A stretch of DNA of 64,000 nucleotides, from positions 124,001 to 188,000 of the forward strand of contig JAQYLI010000040.1 in the NCBI GenBank assembly GCA_028720105.1. Reading direction: 5' to 3'. Under the pieces are notes generated by a model. It was not told the origin of the DNA and did not search any database. It worked only from the letters and a program-made list of their open reading frames with translations. Below, piece after piece: positions 40,167 to 51,334 of the stretch. The position numbers and the translations under genes were made by a program. The first letter of the stretch is position 1, and every line of letters begins with the position of its first letter. This stretch comes from Oscillospiraceae bacterium. Its GTDB lineage: Bacteria; Bacillota; Clostridia; Oscillospirales; Ruminococcaceae.

Positions 40167-40611
40167 TATTTCTTTACAATTTTCCATTCTTCTCCATCGA
40201 CTACATATTGAAACTCAGACAAATTTTTATCAAGCATAACACTTAGCAGATCATAAAAATCATTCACAAGATTATTGTTGGCAATTCTGATTTTTTTACC
40301 CAATACATTTTTCCTTCATCAGAACTTCTCAATTCGCCTTCAAATTGGTTTGTTTCAAAAAGAAACACAATATATCTGCCGTTTTCAATCGGAAATTGTT
40401 TTACGCCGCATAAGTGAGGGTTAAAAATTGTAAGACCTGTTTCTTCTTTCATCTCCCTGACAACGGCATCAACAATAGATTCTCCCAGTTCAATATGTCC
40501 TCCCGGAAGTGTATACCCTTTCCAATCATTTTTTATTCTGTTCTGTAATAAATATTCTTCATCTTTGTGTATCAAGCATAAGACAGTAAGCTCAACATTT
40601 TCTGTTCGCAT
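40167..40611 (-). pseudogene. NUDIX hydrolase gene with a frameshift near its 3' end
   Basis: The first 115 residues contain a complete Nudix box (GGHIELGESIVDAVVREMKEETGL) and end SELPTIIL before a stop. Directly after LP the next frame continues as NNLVNDFYDLLSVMLDKN and runs to ...EEWKIVKK and a stop at 40167, which looks like the original C-terminus. One extra base (CCA-AAC instead of CCAAC) would join the two. The shortened protein keeps the catalytic box and may still be active. The stretch is clearly more AT-rich than its neighbours, which suggests acquisition. Confidence 0.65.
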
Positions 40612-40690
40612 TGCTTCTCCCCCTCTTATTTATCGCCAAATTTTTGTAAATCAAATCTGAAAATCATTCCCCAAAAAAGATAATATAAAC

Positions 40691-40729
40691 AAAAGCTGCC
40701 CCCGACGAAAATATCGCCAAGAGCAGCTT
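40691..40729 (-). terminator. Terminator of the atp operon
   Basis: On the minus strand AAGCTGC and GCAGCTT flank a partly paired middle (GGCGA...TCGTC), followed by TTGTTTAT; it lies 8-47 bases after the atpC stop. Confidence 0.6.
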
Positions 40730-40737
40730 CAACATTA

Positions 40738-41151
40738 TTATTTCATCAAAGTATTATGAACATTGATTCTGTTAAGCGCCCTCTTGAGTTTAAGCTCAGC
40801 AAGGTCAAGATCTCTCTCGCTGTTTTTGGCAGCGATACGCTGCTTAGCGTTTTCCTCGGAGCGTTTAGCCCATTCAATGTCGATCTCGTCCGCCCATTCA
40901 ACAGCGTCCGCAAAGATGTGTACCTTGTTGCCGCCCACCTTGATAAGCCCCGCCGAGACTGCAGCAAGACGGTATTCACCGTTATCCTGCATAACTTTCA
41001 AAGGACCCGAAGGCAGACTTGCCACAAGGCTTGTGTGATTTGCCAGAATACCGATATCGCCCTCAGTAGTGCGGACGATTATCTGAGTGGTCTCCCCGTC
41101 AAAGAAGGTTTTTTCGGGGGTTATGACCGTAAGCTGAAAGGGTGCAGCCAT
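40738..41151 (-). CDS. atpC: ATP synthase F1 epsilon subunit
   Basis: The epsilon subunit regulates rotation and couples F1 to F0. The N-terminal beta-barrel pattern FQLTVITPEKTFFDGETTQIIVRTTEGDIGILANHTSLVASL is typical, and the C-terminal helical hairpin (WAKRSEENAKQRIAAKNSERDLDLAELKLKRALNRI) is complete. At 137 residues it has normal length. It is the last gene of the atp operon, 15 bases after atpD. Confidence 0.95.
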   Translation of the reverse strand: MAAPFQLTVITPEKTFFDGETTQIIVRTTEGDIGILANHTSLVASLPSGPLKVMQDNGEYRLAAVSAGLIKVGGNKVHIFADAVEWADEIDIEWAKRSEENAKQRIAAKNSERDLDLAELKLKRALNRINVHNTLMK

Positions 41152-41166
41152 ATTCGCTCAGCCTCC

Positions 41167-42582
<1,416 letters not shown>

Positions 42583-42660
42583 TTAATTAAATTTATACGA
42601 GCAGTATAATCTACATTGAGTATAATACCGAAAGTAAAATTATACAAATAGTAATTGCCA

Positions 42661-43524
42661 TTATTCAGCGCTGTTAGCGCCGCCGACAATTTCGGTAATT
42701 TCCTGAGTAATGGAAGCCTGTCTTGCACGGTTGTACATAAGGGAAAGACTGCTTATCATTTCGGACGCATTGTCCGAAGCGTTTTCCATAGCATTACGTC
42801 TTGCCGCCTGCTCGGAAGCGAAGCTGTCCACGCAGGAGCCGAAAATCATACCTGTAATATATCTTGGCACGATGTGATTGAACACCGCACCTGCCGAAGG
42901 CTCGTAAATTGGGAGAGCCTTGGATTTTTTCAGCTCAGTCTTGAACTCCACAGGCAGCAGCTGCTTAGAAACGGCAGTCTGTGTAATGGGAGAAACAAAT
43001 TCAGTGTAGAAAAGCTCCTCTCTCTCGTAAACACCCTTGATGTAAGGCTCCACGATAGACTCTGCGATCTCCTCCGCCTCCACTATCTTAATGCTCTCGC
43101 AGATGTTCTGATACTGAGCCATAAGATTGTAGCCACGTTTTTCGTAGAATTCCACCGCTTTTTTGCCGATGGGAAGAATATCCACCTTTTCCCTGCCGCC
43201 AAGCTGGTCAATTCTTGCCTGAGCCAGCTTGAAAACGTTGTTGTTAAAGCCGCCTGCAAGACCTCTGTCGCCTGCAATGACAACAAGGAGTGACTTGCCC
43301 TCCCCCGACTTTCGTGTAAAGGGGGAGAGAAATCGTGGATTTTCCGCCTGTATTTCGCACATAGTGTCATAAAGGGCGTTGAAATAAGGGCGAGCCCTGT
43401 CAGCCTTTTCCTTAGCCTTTCTGAGCTTGGAAGATGCAACCAGCTCCATTGCCTTGGTTATCTGCATAGTGGACTCGACGCTCTTTATACGCCGCTTGAT
43501 GACCTTCATATTGCCTGAAGCCAA
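42661..43524 (-). CDS. atpG: ATP synthase F1 gamma subunit
   Basis: The gamma subunit is the rotating shaft. The N-terminal helix (MKVIKRRIKSVESTMQITKAMELVASSKLRKAKEKA) and C-terminal helix (NASEMISSLSLMYNRARQASITQEITEIVGGANS) are highly characteristic. At 287 residues it is typical. It follows atpA by 34 bases. Confidence 0.97.
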   Translation of the reverse strand: MASGNMKVIKRRIKSVESTMQITKAMELVASSKLRKAKEKADRARPYFNALYDTMCEIQAENPRFLSPFTRKSGEGKSLLVVIAGDRGLAGGFNNNVFKLAQARIDQLGGREKVDILPIGKKAVEFYEKRGYNLMAQYQNICESIKIVEAEEIAESIVEPYIKGVYEREELFYTEFVSPITQTAVSKQLLPVEFKTELKKSKALPIYEPSAGAVFNHIVPRYITGMIFGSCVDSFASEQAARRNAMENASDNASEMISSLSLMYNRARQASITQEITEIVGGANSAE

Positions 43525-43558
43525 TTTAATGCTCCTCCTTTAGCAGTTGATAGGGGTA

Positions 43559-45118
<1,560 letters not shown>

Positions 45119-45664
45119 TTAAACGGAAACCATATCTCTTATCTGTTTGTGCATATTTTCAAGTCTTGTTTTAACAGAACCGTCCATCATAGAGCCGCCC
45201 GAGGAAACGATCATACCGCCCATAATTGAAGGGTCGACCTTTTCCTTTAAAATAACGGTCTTGCCGTATTTTTTCTCAAGCTTAGCCTTGAGCCTGTTCC
45301 TTGCGTCGTCCTTGAGGGGAACGGCGGTGGTGACAACGGCTTCGGCAATGCCTGCGCTCTCGTAATAGCCGTTTCTGAACTGCTCTGCAATGCCCTGAAG
45401 ATATCTGCACCTGTTTTTCTCGGCGAGAACACAGAGAAAGTTAAGGGCAGTATCGGAAATTTTTCCCTCAAAGACCGTCTTTATAAGGGAAAGCTTTTCC
45501 TCGTCGGTGACAGTGGGGGCGCAGAGGACTTCGGTAAGCTCGGGGTTTGCGGAGAAAATGCCACTGAGAGCATCAAGCTCTTCGTCAAGCTCCTTCATAG
45601 AGCCGTCTTCGGCAGCTATCTCAAGCAAAGCCCTTGAGTAAACATTTTCGACAGAACCTGCCAT
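45119..45664 (-). CDS. atpH: ATP synthase F1 delta subunit
   Basis: The delta subunit links F1 to the peripheral stalk. The N-terminal YSRALLEIAAEDGSM and the C-terminal KKYGKTVILKEKVDPSIMGGMIVSSGGSMMDGSVKTRLENM patterns match the OSCP/delta family. At 181 residues it is normal. It follows atpF by 44 bases. Confidence 0.96.
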   Translation of the reverse strand: MAGSVENVYSRALLEIAAEDGSMKELDEELDALSGIFSANPELTEVLCAPTVTDEEKLSLIKTVFEGKISDTALNFLCVLAEKNRCRYLQGIAEQFRNGYYESAGIAEAVVTTAVPLKDDARNRLKAKLEKKYGKTVILKEKVDPSIMGGMIVSSGGSMMDGSVKTRLENMHKQIRDMVSV

Positions 45665-45708
45665 AAAAATGACCCTTCCTTTCCGTAAGCGCTGTAAGCA
45701 CCGCTCGA

Positions 45709-46218
45709 TTATTCATCTTCACCGATGCCGCCGATAAACTCGTCAATGAGACGTTCCTGCTCCTCGTCGGAGGAAACCTCTTTTCCGATGACCTTGCCCG
45801 CAATGTTAACGGCAATGTCGGAAATTTCGTCCTTGATCTGGTTAACGGCACGCTTGCGTTCTCTCTCAATGTCGGCATTAGCCTTGGAAACAATGCCCTG
45901 AGCCTCGTCCTTCGCCTGAGCGATTATCTCGTCGGAGCGAAGCTGAGCCTTTTTGGAAGCAGCCTTAACTATCTCTGCGGACTCCTCCTTGGCAGCGGAA
46001 AGCTTTTCGGCGTATTCGGTCTCCATATTCTTAGCCTTTTCGAGAGCAGCGTCAGCGTCCTCGTAGGTTTTGGACACTTGAGCCTTGCGCTCCTCGATTA
46101 TCTTGTTAACGGGAGCGAAAAGGAATTTCTTGAATAACAAAAACAGGATAAGGGTATTGAGCAGCACACCGATAATGGTGGAAGGCTCAATGCTGAAAAA
46201 TTCAAAATTAAGCTGCAT
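45709..46218 (-). CDS. atpF: ATP synthase F0 b subunit
   Basis: This subunit forms the peripheral stalk. A membrane helix is at about 13-32 (TIIGVLLNTLILFLLFKKFLF), followed by a long charged coiled coil (residues 40-140). Its 169 residues are typical. It begins 36 bases after atpE. Confidence 0.96.
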   Translation of the reverse strand: MQLNFEFFSIEPSTIIGVLLNTLILFLLFKKFLFAPVNKIIEERKAQVSKTYEDADAALEKAKNMETEYAEKLSAAKEESAEIVKAASKKAQLRSDEIIAQAKDEAQGIVSKANADIERERKRAVNQIKDEISDIAVNIAGKVIGKEVSSDEEQERLIDEFIGGIGEDE

Positions 46219-46254
46219 TTAACTGACCTCCGTCCTGTATCCGCAGATCCCGAA

Positions 46255-46560
<306 letters not shown>

Positions 46561-46640
46561 TTAAAAATTTACTTAATTAAAGTTAAAGTCCGTCTCCAAT
46601 ATACAGTCTGTATAATTATGACAGTAAATTACAGAAAGTG

Positions 46641-47459
46641 CTATTCTTCCTTGCCTGCAGCGTCTCCCACATACGCCATAGTAAGCATAATGAATACGTA
46701 GGACTGGATAACGCCCGAGAAGAAGTCAAAATAGAGTGACAGCACAGCGGGAATACCGACCTGGAATACGTGGAAGTAATTCAGGGCGCTGAAATTGAGA
46801 GCCAGCGCATTGTAAACCACATTGCTGAGCACAGTCAGGAAAGCGTACACGATGGAGCTGATTATCATACCGCTGGAAATATTTCCGAACATACGCAAAG
46901 CCATAGCAACAGGTGTTGCCACTTCGCTGAGAATGTTAATAGGCGTGATAACAGCCACAGGCTCCGTAAAGCCCTTGAGATATCCTCCGAAGCCGTTTGA
47001 CTTTATCTTGTAGAACGTAATGAGGATAAACGTGAGCGCAGCCCAGGTGCCGGTGCAGTTGATATCCACCGTCATACTTCTGAAGCCGAAAATGCTGATG
47101 AGCGAGCCTGTAAGCGCAAAGGTGAATATGGTAGCGATGTAAGGCGCAAGGTGCATCATTTTGGCGCCCATATTTTCCTTTACCAGGTTGTTGAAGAAGG
47201 TGACGAACCATTCCGCAAGCACCTGTTTTTTTGAAGTGGGAACGACTTTCAGATCGCTTGTCAGCCATTTGATGAGGATAAACAGGAGAATGATCAGAAG
47301 CCAGCCGGTGACGACTGTTTCGGAGATTGAGAAAAGCTCCCTTGTGCCGTCCATAACTGTGATCATTTTTCTCGGACCGAGAACATCAACGTGAAGCTCG
47401 GTGTCGAAAAATCCTGCCGCAGCAGCCGATAAAGCGGACGCTGCCTGAGCGGTTTCCAT
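46641..47459 (-). CDS. atpB: ATP synthase F0 a subunit
   Basis: The a subunit forms the ion half-channels next to the c ring. The essential arginine lies in ALRMFGNISSGMI, and the last membrane helix motif (FFSGVIQSYVFIMLTMAYV) is present. The N-terminal part has a soluble extension of about 70 residues. At 272 residues it is on the usual scale. It lies 6 bases after the atpI-like gene. Confidence 0.95.
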   Translation of the reverse strand: METAQAASALSAAAAGFFDTELHVDVLGPRKMITVMDGTRELFSISETVVTGWLLIILLFILIKWLTSDLKVVPTSKKQVLAEWFVTFFNNLVKENMGAKMMHLAPYIATIFTFALTGSLISIFGFRSMTVDINCTGTWAALTFILITFYKIKSNGFGGYLKGFTEPVAVITPINILSEVATPVAMALRMFGNISSGMIISSIVYAFLTVLSNVVYNALALNFSALNYFHVFQVGIPAVLSLYFDFFSGVIQSYVFIMLTMAYVGDAAGKEE

Positions 47460-47465
47460 ATTGCT

Positions 47466-47876
47466 TTACCCTCCTTTCCTTGAATTTTTGTCCCGATGGA
47501 TAATTGCGCTGCCCGAGTAGAACAGCTTAGGATACAGCAGGGGGATAAAAACGCATACAGGGTTAAAGTATGCGCAGTTAAAGCCCAGCACGAGAGCCGC
47601 ACCCATAACAGCCAGGCGGATAAGATAGAAGCTGAACATATACCTTTTAGCCGCCTTTGCAGAGCCTCTTTCAACGGCTCTCTCCGCCGAAAGCCCCAGA
47701 ATGATGAAGTTTGCAAGAGAAGCGGCAGTGCCCAGCAGAAGACCTGCGGGAATGGGAATGTTCAGTCCGTAAAAGGGCAGCGCTGCGATAAATATGAGTA
47801 AATCGGCAAGCAGGACTTTAGGGAGCAGAAACTCAAGCTGTTCATTTATCATTTTACTGAAAATCCTTATCTTCAT
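47466..47876 (-). CDS. atpI: ATP synthase subunit I-like membrane protein
   Basis: A 136-residue protein with four hydrophobic segments (LLADLLIFIAALPFY, IPAGLLLGTAASLANFIILGL, YLIRLAVMGAALVLGF, PVCVFIPLLYPKLFYSG) at the head of the atp operon. Both position and topology match AtpI, which helps c-ring assembly in some bacteria and may move Mg2+ or other ions. Similarity in sequence is loose, so the symbol rests on context. Confidence 0.8.
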   Translation of the reverse strand: MKIRIFSKMINEQLEFLLPKVLLADLLIFIAALPFYGLNIPIPAGLLLGTAASLANFIILGLSAERAVERGSAKAAKRYMFSFYLIRLAVMGAALVLGFNCAYFNPVCVFIPLLYPKLFYSGSAIIHRDKNSRKGG

Positions 47877-47942
47877 AAGATTAGCCGTAAGCTCCTTTTT
47901 ATACCGAAAGCCGTTAATTTACAGATAAATATGCATAATAGT

Positions 47943-47971
47943 ATTATACCAAATTCGGATAGAAAAAGCAA
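47943..47971 (-). promoter_or_regulatory. Promoter of the atp operon
   Basis: Minus-strand TTGCTT and TATAAT are separated by 17 bases with TGG before the -10 box. The -10 box lies about 66 bases ahead of atpI. Confidence 0.65.
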
Positions 47972-48093
47972 TGAATTTCCGGAACTTTTGTTAATTCATA
48001 CTAAAATATTAGTCAAAATTACAACATCTCCCAAAATTCGACTAATTCAAAACGGATAAACTGCCGAAAAAATAAAAAAACCTGTTTCTACTC

Positions 48094-48122
48094 TTGACAT
48101 ACAGCGGTATATGTGGTATCAT
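48094..48122 (+). promoter_or_regulatory. Promoter of tRNA-Pro
   Basis: TTGACA and TATCAT are separated by 17 bases with TGG before the -10 box, 15 bases ahead of the tRNA. Confidence 0.75.
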
Positions 48123-48137
48123 ATATAGGCAAATTAT

Positions 48138-48214
48138 CGGGGCGTAACTCAGTTTGGTAGAGTGCTTGCTTTGGGAGCAAGATGCCGCAGGTTCAAGTCC
48201 TGTCGCCCCGACCA
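48138..48214 (+). tRNA. tRNA-Pro (TGG)
   Basis: A complete cloverleaf can be drawn: acceptor CGGGGCG/CGCCCCG, anticodon stem CTTGC/GCAAG with loop TTTGGGA (anticodon TGG), T-loop GTTCAAGTC, and an encoded CCA end. Confidence 0.97.
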
Positions 48215-48215
48215 A

Positions 48216-48252
48216 AAAGTGAGCTGTCATGATTACGGGCAGCTCACTTTTT
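48216..48252. terminator. Bidirectional terminator after tRNA-Pro
   Basis: AAAAAGTGAGCTG and CAGCTCACTTTTT form a long stem with T residues on both strands, two bases after the CCA end. Confidence 0.85.
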
Positions 48253-48261
48253 ATTAGCTAT

Positions 48262-48290
48262 ATTATAGCACAATTGTGTCAATTTGTCAA
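48262..48290 (-). promoter_or_regulatory. Minus-strand promoter next to the tRNA-Pro terminator
   Basis: TTGACA and TATAAT are separated by 17 bases with TGC before the -10 box. It points into the bidirectional terminator about 10 bases away, so it could make a transcript of about 35 bases. No gene is visible in that direction before the atp operon promoter. The 372-base gap 48215-48586 otherwise holds a short tandem repeat and the galE terminator. Confidence 0.45.
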
Positions 48291-48420
48291 TACCCCAAAG
48301 CGAAAAATCTGTTAAAATGCCAAAAGTTTGTATACATTAACAAATCGCCGACGGATATATCGTAGAAACAGCACATATATTTCAATTTTCGGTATTCCCC
48401 GCCCGCATCTGCCCCCCCCC

Positions 48421-48454
48421 TCAGTACCCATTGACCGTCAGTACCCATTGACCG
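48421..48454. repeat. Two tandem copies of a 17-base unit
   Basis: TCAGTACCCATTGACCG occurs twice in direct succession after a run of C. No function is suggested. Confidence 0.6.
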
Positions 48455-48502
48455 GTACCGCACAGCAGTCCGCAGCGTCCTCCGTTACCGCTAAAGACTA
48501 TG

Positions 48503-48537
48503 GAAAAAGGGCTGCCGCTTTATTCCGCAGCAGCCCT
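48503..48537 (-). terminator. Terminator of galE
   Basis: On the minus strand GGGCTGCTGCGG and CCGCGGCAGCCC-type pairing (GGGCTGC/GCAGCCC with an internal bulge) is followed by TTTTTCC. Confidence 0.7.
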
Positions 48538-48586
48538 CATATGAAGCTGATATATGTATAGTGTGAAAACTGTACCGGAAAGCTTA

Positions 48587-49594
48587 TCAAAGTCCCTCGG
48601 GATTATTCTTAATAAATCTCCAGCTGTCCTCGCACATTTCGTTTATGTCACGTTCTGCCTTCCAGCCAAGCTCGTTTAAAGCCTTTGCGGGGTCTGCATA
48701 GCACTCGGCGATATCTCCCGCCCTGCGCTCCTTTATCTCATAGGGAATGTTAACGCCGCTTGCCTTTATAAATGCGTTCACCACGTCAAGTACGGAGTAG
48801 CCCTTGCCTGTGCCCAGGTTCCATATTCCCACGCCTGTCATATTTCTTACCTTGTTTATCGCCTTGATGTGACCGAGAGCTAAGTCTACAACGTGGATAT
48901 AGTCTCTTACGCCTGTGCCGTCGTGAGTGGGATAATCATTTCCGAAGACGCCCAGACAGGGAAGCTTGCCCACTGCCACCTGCTGAATGTAGGGCATAAG
49001 ATTGTTGGGTATGCCGTTGGGATTTTCGCCCAGCTTGCCGCTCTTGTGTGCGCCGATGGGATTGAAATATCTGAGCAGAGCCACGCTCCACTCACAGTCC
49101 GACTTGCAGATATCCTGTAAAATGCCCTCTATCATAAGCTTTGTTGAGCCGTAGGGGTTGGTGGTGGAAAGAGGGAAGTCCTCTCTGATAGGCACGGATT
49201 TGGGTGAGCCGTAAACCGTAGCGGAGGAGCTGAATACAATTTTTTTGCAGCCGTGGTTTCTCATAACGTCACAAAGGATAAGGGTGCCTGTGATGTTGTT
49301 GTGGTAATATTCGATGGGCTTTCTTACCGACTCGCCCACCGCCTTGAGACCTGCAAAATGAATGACCGAGTCGATGTCGTTTTCCTCGAAGACCCTCTCC
49401 ACAGCGTCTCTGTCAAGAAGATCGGCTTTGTAAAACTTAAAATCCTTGCCCGTAAGCTCCTTGATTATCTCCACCGCTCTTTCCTTTGAGTTGGAAAGAT
49501 TGTCGAGAACCACAATGTCCTCCCCTGCATTTAAAAGCTCCACGCAGGTGTGGGAGCCTATATAGCCTGCTCCGCCCGTTACTAAAATTGCCAT
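48587..49594 (-). CDS. galE: UDP-glucose 4-epimerase
   Basis: This enzyme interconverts UDP-glucose and UDP-galactose with bound NAD. The N-terminal [17 protein letters not shown] is the Rossmann fold, the catalytic Ser and YxxxK pair lies in [10 protein letters not shown] and YGSTKLM, and the family motif [12 protein letters not shown] is present. The 335-residue length is normal. AAAGGAATG precedes the ATG. It stands alone behind its own promoter and ends at a terminator, so it is not in a visible polysaccharide cluster. Confidence 0.96.
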   Translation of the reverse strand: MAILVTGGAGYIGSHTCVELLNAGEDIVVLDNLSNSKERAVEIIKELTGKDFKFYKADLLDRDAVERVFEENDIDSVIHFAGLKAVGESVRKPIEYYHNNITGTLILCDVMRNHGCKKIVFSSSATVYGSPKSVPIREDFPLSTTNPYGSTKLMIEGILQDICKSDCEWSVALLRYFNPIGAHKSGKLGENPNGIPNNLMPYIQQVAVGKLPCLGVFGNDYPTHDGTGVRDYIHVVDLALGHIKAINKVRNMTGVGIWNLGTGKGYSVLDVVNAFIKASGVNIPYEIKERRAGDIAECYADPAKALNELGWKAERDINEMCEDSWRFIKNNPEGL

Positions 49595-49641
49595 ATAAAG
49601 ATCATTCCTTTCCCGATAGTTTTTTGTTGCCTGATGATATG

Positions 49642-49670
49642 ATTATACATCATACTGCCGGGGATTTCAA
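49642..49670 (-). promoter_or_regulatory. Promoter of galE
   Basis: Minus-strand TTGAAA and TATAAT are separated by 17 bases, 48 bases ahead of the start codon. Confidence 0.6.
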
Positions 49671-49724
49671 TAGATTTTCGCTTCTTTTATATGCACTTTT
49701 GTGGCAGGGAGAGGTGATGTGAGT

Positions 49725-49753
49725 TTGACATTGATGACGAAAGCAGTATAATT
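49725..49753 (+). promoter_or_regulatory. Promoter of a candidate small RNA
   Basis: Perfect TTGACA and TATAAT boxes with a 17-base spacer on the plus strand. The predicted start is near 49760 and a terminator ends at 49816. Confidence 0.65.
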
Positions 49754-49759
49754 AGAGAA

Positions 49760-49816
49760 GTCAAAAAAATTCTGCATAATGATAAACCGCCCTGAGAAGT
49801 CAAGGCGGTTTTTTAT
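49760..49816 (+). ncRNA. Candidate small RNA between galE and tRNA-Lys
   Basis: A consensus plus-strand promoter is followed after about 55 bases by a terminator AACCGCC...GGCGGTT and TTTTTTAT. The body contains GAAGTCAA twice (before and inside the terminator loop). Neighbouring genes are on the minus strand, so this is an independent unit. No convincing ORF is present (a 16-codon frame has no ribosome site). Confidence 0.5.
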
Positions 49817-49840
49817 CGGAAAAAGCTAAATTATACAAAA

Positions 49841-49876
49841 AATAAAAACCGTCAGTCTCAATAAGACCGACGGTTT
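49841..49876 (-). terminator. Terminator after tRNA-Lys
   Basis: AAACCGTCGGTCTTA and the paired ACTGACGGTTT form a stem on the minus strand, followed by TTATTTTTTG. Confidence 0.75.
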
Positions 49877-49877
49877 C

Positions 49878-49953
49878 TGGTGAGCCATTGGGGATTTGAA
49901 CCCCAGACCCTTTGATTAAAAGTCAAATGCTCTGCCGACTGAGCTAATGGCTC
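49878..49953 (-). tRNA. tRNA-Lys (TTT)
   Basis: On the minus strand the acceptor is GAGCCAT/ATGGCTC, the anticodon stem TTTGA/TCAAA encloses the loop CTTTTAA (anticodon TTT), and CCA is encoded. Confidence 0.97.
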
Positions 49954-49986
49954 AAACAATGTATGCTTTACACACAATGCTTAATT

Positions 49987-50015
49987 ATTATACCAAAACA
50001 AAGCCCACTTGTCAA
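49987..50015 (-). promoter_or_regulatory. Promoter of tRNA-Lys
   Basis: Minus-strand TTGACA and TATAAT are separated by 17 bases with TGG before the -10 box. Confidence 0.75.
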
Positions 50016-50052
50016 CAGAATAAAATGCCCAAAACCAAAATTTACAATATGT

Positions 50053-50577
50053 TCATATATGCCCCAAAAATATATTTACCGTAAGAACGCTGACGATAAA
50101 CCCTGTCATATCTCCTGCAAGCGAAGCCGCAAGGGTGTGACGGGTGTTTTTTATCTTAACAGCGCCGTAATATACCGCAAGGGTATAAAATGTAGTCTCC
50201 GTAGAGCCCAGCATAACGCTTGCCACCCTGCCGGCAAAGCTGTCGGGGCCGTTTTTCTCCAGAAGGGACTCATACACCGCCAGCGCCCCGCTGCCCGAAA
50301 CGGGGCGGATAAGTGCAAGGGGCAGACACTCCACAGGAAAGCCTGTCCTGTCAAAAAATCCCGATACAAGGCTTATTATCATCTCTTCCGCCCCCGAAGC
50401 CCTGAACATTCCCACGGCGGTTATCAGAGCAATGAGAGTGGGAAGAAGCCCCGCGCAGGTCGCCAGATTTTCCTTTGCCCCACAGGCAAATTCCGAGAAA
50501 ACATCTACCTTCTTATATAGCCCGTGAGAGATGATAATAAGTATGATAACGGGAATTGCCACAGCTGCGGCGGTCAT
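50053..50577 (-). CDS. spmB: Spore maturation protein B
   Basis: A membrane protein of the nucleoside-recognition/gate family needed for full dehydration of the spore core in Bacillus. Its 174 residues contain about five helices (AAAVAIPVIILIIISHGLY, LLPTLIALITAVGMF, YYGAVKIKNTRHTLAASLAGD), and the motif LIRPVSGSGAL with MLGSTETTFYTLAVYYGAV is characteristic. I trim the ORF-track start (50664) to the ATG at 50577, which has GAAAGGGG 8 bases ahead and overlaps the spmA stop by 4 bases. Confidence 0.93.
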   Translation of the reverse strand: MTAAAVAIPVIILIIISHGLYKKVDVFSEFACGAKENLATCAGLLPTLIALITAVGMFRASGAEEMIISLVSGFFDRTGFPVECLPLALIRPVSGSGALAVYESLLEKNGPDSFAGRVASVMLGSTETTFYTLAVYYGAVKIKNTRHTLAASLAGDMTGFIVSVLTVNIFLGHI

Positions 50578-51170
50578 AGCTTTTTCCCCCTTTTCCTTTT
50601 TCCCGAAAGGGGCAATACTGCCAAAGTCACCGAGACCGCAAGGGCGGCGGCAGAGGTTATCCACACGGCAGGAACTATCTCAAGAGGGTCGGCGGAGCCG
50701 TATTTCATTCTGAGAGAAAGGGCAGTGGAGGGTATCAGAGTGAGAGAAGCGGTGTTTATAACGGTGAATATTATCATTGAGGGCGTGGCGGTATCCTTTG
50801 CCTCCTCCTCCTCGGCAAGGGCTTTCATAGCTTCTATGCCGAAGGGCGTGGCGGCGTTTCCGAGCCCTAAAAGATTGGCGGTTATGTTCATACAAATTGC
50901 CTTGAAAGCGCGTCCCTGCTTGTCTAAGTCCTTAAAAAGACCGCCGAGTATCAGAGCAAACACCTCCGCAAGCTTTTCCGTAAGCCCCGACTTTTCCGCC
51001 ACACGCATAAGTCCGCCCCAGAAGCACATTCCTCCGCAGAGATATATGCACAGCTCCACAGCGTTCACAGGCTCGTTCAGAACAGCCTCCGTAAGCTCCT
51101 GCACATTTCCCGATATTACCCCTGCGGCAATGGATAGTATTATCAGTAGTGAAAAGATGAATGTTAGCAA
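50574..51170 (-). CDS. spmA: Spore maturation protein A
   Basis: The partner of SpmB. The motif CIYLCGGMCFWGGLMRVAEKSGL and the following LGNAATPFGIEAMKAL are characteristic, and about five membrane helices are visible in 198 residues. The pair is translationally coupled by a 4-base overlap. Its presence supports an ancestry of endospore formers, though many gut Ruminococcaceae with spmAB do not visibly sporulate. Confidence 0.93.
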   Translation of the reverse strand: MLTFIFSLLIILSIAAGVISGNVQELTEAVLNEPVNAVELCIYLCGGMCFWGGLMRVAEKSGLTEKLAEVFALILGGLFKDLDKQGRAFKAICMNITANLLGLGNAATPFGIEAMKALAEEEEAKDTATPSMIIFTVINTASLTLIPSTALSLRMKYGSADPLEIVPAVWITSAAALAVSVTLAVLPLSGKRKRGKKL

Positions 51171-51225
51171 GTTGTATCTCCTTGTTTGTATATTGTTGAT
51201 ATTTTGTCAATAATTTCTTCTTGTA

Positions 51226-51248
51226 ATGTTTTTATGAAATTGGTATAA
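51226..51248 (+). promoter_or_regulatory. Promoter candidate of the AbrB-like gene
   Basis: TATAAT with a weak -35 box (TTGTAA, 17 bases upstream) is preceded by TGG. Downstream is a long AT-rich leader of about 85 bases. Confidence 0.5.
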
Positions 51249-51292
51249 TATGTTATAAATAATTTTATTAAAATTTTGCATAGATTTGTGAA

Positions 51293-51307
51293 ACGTAAAC
51301 TTTACGT
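51293..51307. promoter_or_regulatory. Perfect palindrome ahead of the AbrB-like gene
   Basis: ACGTAAA-C-TTTACGT is a perfect 7+1+7 inverted repeat, 28 bases before the AbrB-like start codon. AbrB/SpoVT proteins often regulate themselves, so this is a candidate operator. Confidence 0.5.
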
Positions 51308-51334
51308 ATTGCAGAGCTTAAAAGGAGACCGTTT

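Noticed and set aside
48042-48230. Minus-strand 62-aa ORF containing GATGLEPAASCSQSKHSTKLSYAP
   Set aside because: This is the well-known false ORF made by the reverse strand of tRNA-Pro.
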